Assembly: GCF_003259905.1 (NCBI RefSeq)
Contig: NZ_QLMG01000002.1
Location: forward strand, 1 to 64,000
Length of the DNA: 64,000 bases
Reading direction: 5' to 3'
From: Salipiger aestuarii
GTDB taxonomy: Bacteria > Pseudomonadota > Alphaproteobacteria > Rhodobacterales > Rhodobacteraceae
Below the pieces are notes generated by a model. The model saw only the letters and a list, made by a program, of their open reading frames with translations. It was not told the DNA's origin and ran no database searches. Below, piece after piece: positions 62,296-64,000 of this stretch. Position numbers and translations under genes: made by a program. How positions within the stretch are numbered: position 1 is the stretch's first letter; every line of letters starts with the position of its first letter.

Positions 62296-63885
62296 ATGCC
62301 CGACCTGCACAAAGTCACCCGCGCGCTGATTTCCGTATCCGACAAGAAGGGGCTCATCGAGCTGGGCCAGGCGCTGGCCTCGCGCGGGATCGAGATCCTG
62401 TCCACCGGCGGATCCGCCGCCGCCCTGCGCGCCGAAGGCGTGCCCGTGCGCGACGTGTCCGACGTGACCGGGTTTCCCGAAATGATGGACGGCCGGGTCA
62501 AGACCCTGCACCCGCGCATTCACGGCGGGCTGCTGGCGTTGCGCGACAACGACGCGCATGTCGCGGCGATGCAGGGCCACGACATTCCGGAAATCGACCT
62601 GCTGGTGGTGAACCTTTACCCATTCGAGGAAACCGTCGCCGGGGGCGCCGATTACGACACCTGCATCGAAAACATCGACATCGGCGGCCCGGCGATGATC
62701 CGTGCGGCGGCCAAGAACCACGCTTTTGTGACCGTCGTGGTCGATGTGGCGGATTACGAACCGCTGCTGGCCGAGCTGGATGCAAATGACGGCGCGACCA
62801 GCTATGCCTTTCGCCAGACGCTGGCGCAGGTTGCCTATGCGCGCACCGGCGCCTACGACGCCGCCGTGTCCACATGGATGGCCGGCGCGCTGAACGATGT
62901 CGCCCCGCGCCGCCGCGCCTTTGCCGGAACCCTCGCGCAGACGTTGCGCTATGGCGAGAATCCGCATCAGTCGGCCAGCTTCTACCGCGATGGCAGCGAC
63001 CGCCCCGGCGTCGCCAGCGCCGTGCAGCATCAGGGCAAGGAACTGAGCTACAACAACATCAACGACACCGACGCGGCGTTCGAGCTGGTATCGGAGTTTC
63101 TGCCCGGCGATGGTCCGGCGGTGGCGATCATCAAGCACGCCAACCCCAGCGGCGTGGCGCGCGGCGCGACGCTTTTGGAGGCCTACAAAAAGGCCTATGA
63201 CTGCGACCGGACATCTGCGTTTGGCGGTATCGTGGCGCTGAACGGCAAGCTGGATGCCGAAACCGCCGAGGCGATCACCGAGATCTTTACCGAGGTGGTG
63301 ATTGCCCCCGGCGCCGATGACGCCGCCAGGGAAATCTTTGCCAGGAAAAAGAACCTGCGCCTGCTGACCACCAATGGCGTGGCAAACCCCGCGACGCCGG
63401 GGATCACCTATCGCCAGGTCGCGGGCGGTTTTCTTGTGCAGGACAAGGATACCGGCATGATCGGTCTTGACGATCTGCGGGTGGTGACCAGGCGCGAACC
63501 GACGCAGGACGAGCTGCGCGACCTGCTGTTCGCCTGGAAGGTGGCCAAGCACGTCAAGTCCAACGCCATCGTCTACGTCAAGGATGGCGCCACCGTCGGC
63601 GTCGGCGCGGGGCAGATGAGCCGCCTTGATTCGGCGCTGATCGCCGCGAAAAAGGCCGAGCGCATGGCCGAGGCGATGGGCCTGCCCGCGCCGCTGACCA
63701 AAGGCTCTGCCGTGGCATCGGATGCGTTCTTCCCCTTTGCCGACGGTCTGCTGGAGGCGGCGGCGGCGGGAGCGAGCACGGTGATTCAGCCAGGCGGGTC
63801 GATGCGCGACGACGAGGTCATCGCCGCCGCCGACGAGGCCGGGCTTGCGATGGTGTTCACGAGCATGCGCCACTTCCGCCATTGA
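62296..63885 (+). CDS. purH: Bifunctional AICAR transformylase/IMP cyclohydrolase PurH
   Basis: The 529-residue enzyme performs the last two steps of IMP synthesis. The N-terminal cyclohydrolase domain has [18 protein letters not shown] near 9-26, [14 protein letters not shown] and [16 protein letters not shown] near 67-82. The transformylase half has [14 protein letters not shown] near 218-231, [10 protein letters not shown] near 280 (catalytic Lys-His) and [15 protein letters not shown] near 475. ATG 62296 was chosen; the frame is open earlier, within the preceding gene. The last 115 bases of the window after it show no gene. Confidence 0.95.
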   Translation: MPDLHKVTRALISVSDKKGLIELGQALASRGIEILSTGGSAAALRAEGVPVRDVSDVTGFPEMMDGRVKTLHPRIHGGLLALRDNDAHVAAMQGHDIPEIDLLVVNLYPFEETVAGGADYDTCIENIDIGGPAMIRAAAKNHAFVTVVVDVADYEPLLAELDANDGATSYAFRQTLAQVAYARTGAYDAAVSTWMAGALNDVAPRRRAFAGTLAQTLRYGENPHQSASFYRDGSDRPGVASAVQHQGKELSYNNINDTDAAFELVSEFLPGDGPAVAIIKHANPSGVARGATLLEAYKKAYDCDRTSAFGGIVALNGKLDAETAEAITEIFTEVVIAPGADDAAREIFARKKNLRLLTTNGVANPATPGITYRQVAGGFLVQDKDTGMIGLDDLRVVTRREPTQDELRDLLFAWKVAKHVKSNAIVYVKDGATVGVGAGQMSRLDSALIAAKKAERMAEAMGLPAPLTKGSAVASDAFFPFADGLLEAAAAGASTVIQPGGSMRDDEVIAAADEAGLAMVFTSMRHFRH

Positions 63886-64000
63886 CCGTATACCGGTGCT
63901 TTCGATGGGGCGCGTGGTGAAAGGATTGCAGGAGGATGAGTCCGACAAACGGCGCGCGCCGTGCCCGCCGGGCCGTGCCTGGCTCATGGCCTCTGGGCGG

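Noticed and set aside
61759-63987. 742-codon minus-strand frame opposite purH
   Set aside because: It covers purH and the end of the heparinase-like gene in antisense; the composition is low-complexity and no domain is seen.

Overview
The window looks like chromosomal DNA of a Rhodobacterales-type alphaproteobacterium. The signs are high GC with GC-rich third positions, an Irr-type Fur regulator divergent from fabA, a SAM/SAH riboswitch in front of metK, the opgG-small ORF-opgH order known from Rhodobacter, a VPLPA-CTERM protein remnant, a 41-residue L36 protein, and the conserved miaB/phoH/ybeY/corC/lnt/metK order. The species cannot be fixed from sequence alone.

Layout. (1) 1-8.5 kb, minus strand: a decayed IS66-type tnpA at the left edge, then a probable operon of a polytopic membrane protein, an M19 dipeptidase and a five-gene peptide ABC importer. 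(2) 8.7-23.2 kb: a phosphonate island. phnCDE1E2 (uptake) is followed by a SHOCT-domain protein, a divergent phnM paralogue and phnF on the minus strand, then phnGHI-(small ORF)-JKLN on the plus strand, a DUF1045 2H-phosphoesterase on the minus strand, and a canonical phnM. No phnP or phnO is seen here. (3) 23.4-28.4 kb: hisH, fabI, fabB, fabA (minus), irr and a flavodoxin reductase (plus). (4) 28.4-42.3 kb: a glycosyltransferase-like orphan, miaB, an OmpA-like protein and a related lipoprotein, phoH, a broken VPLPA-CTERM gene, ybeY, corC, lnt, riboswitch-metK, trmB, aroA, cmk, and an aldo/keto reductase. (5) 42.3-46 kb: periplasmic glucan genes opgG/(opgI)/opgH. (6) 46.4-51.7 kb: rpsA, ihfB, a LapA-like protein, trpF, a decayed transglutaminase, rpmJ, tRNA-Val(GAC), and an N-formylglutamate amidohydrolase. 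(7) 51.7-57.7 kb, minus strand: lpxK, a Kdo transferase, DUF4170, an inositol-monophosphatase-family enzyme, pmbA, a phosphodiester-glycosidase-like protein, rbfA. (8) 57.8-63.9 kb: dapB, a DUF1674 protein, an rsmB-type methyltransferase, a heparinase-like protein, purH.

How genes work together. The phn genes form an almost complete C-P lyase route: import by CDE, core complex GHIJ with KL, triphosphate hydrolysis by M and PRPP supply by N. A strong dyad sits at the phnF/phnG divergent promoter. The dpp-like operon would import peptides and hydrolyse dipeptides. The opg, lpxK/Kdo transferase and lnt genes build the envelope. The most interesting non-textbook signals are a five-copy intergenic hairpin/repeat family (one copy supplies the translation start region of phnL), a small ORF open on both strands between phnI and phnJ, a second phnM paralogue, a shared Cys-flanked DGVEGY module in two neighbouring secreted proteins, and three recognisable decayed genes.
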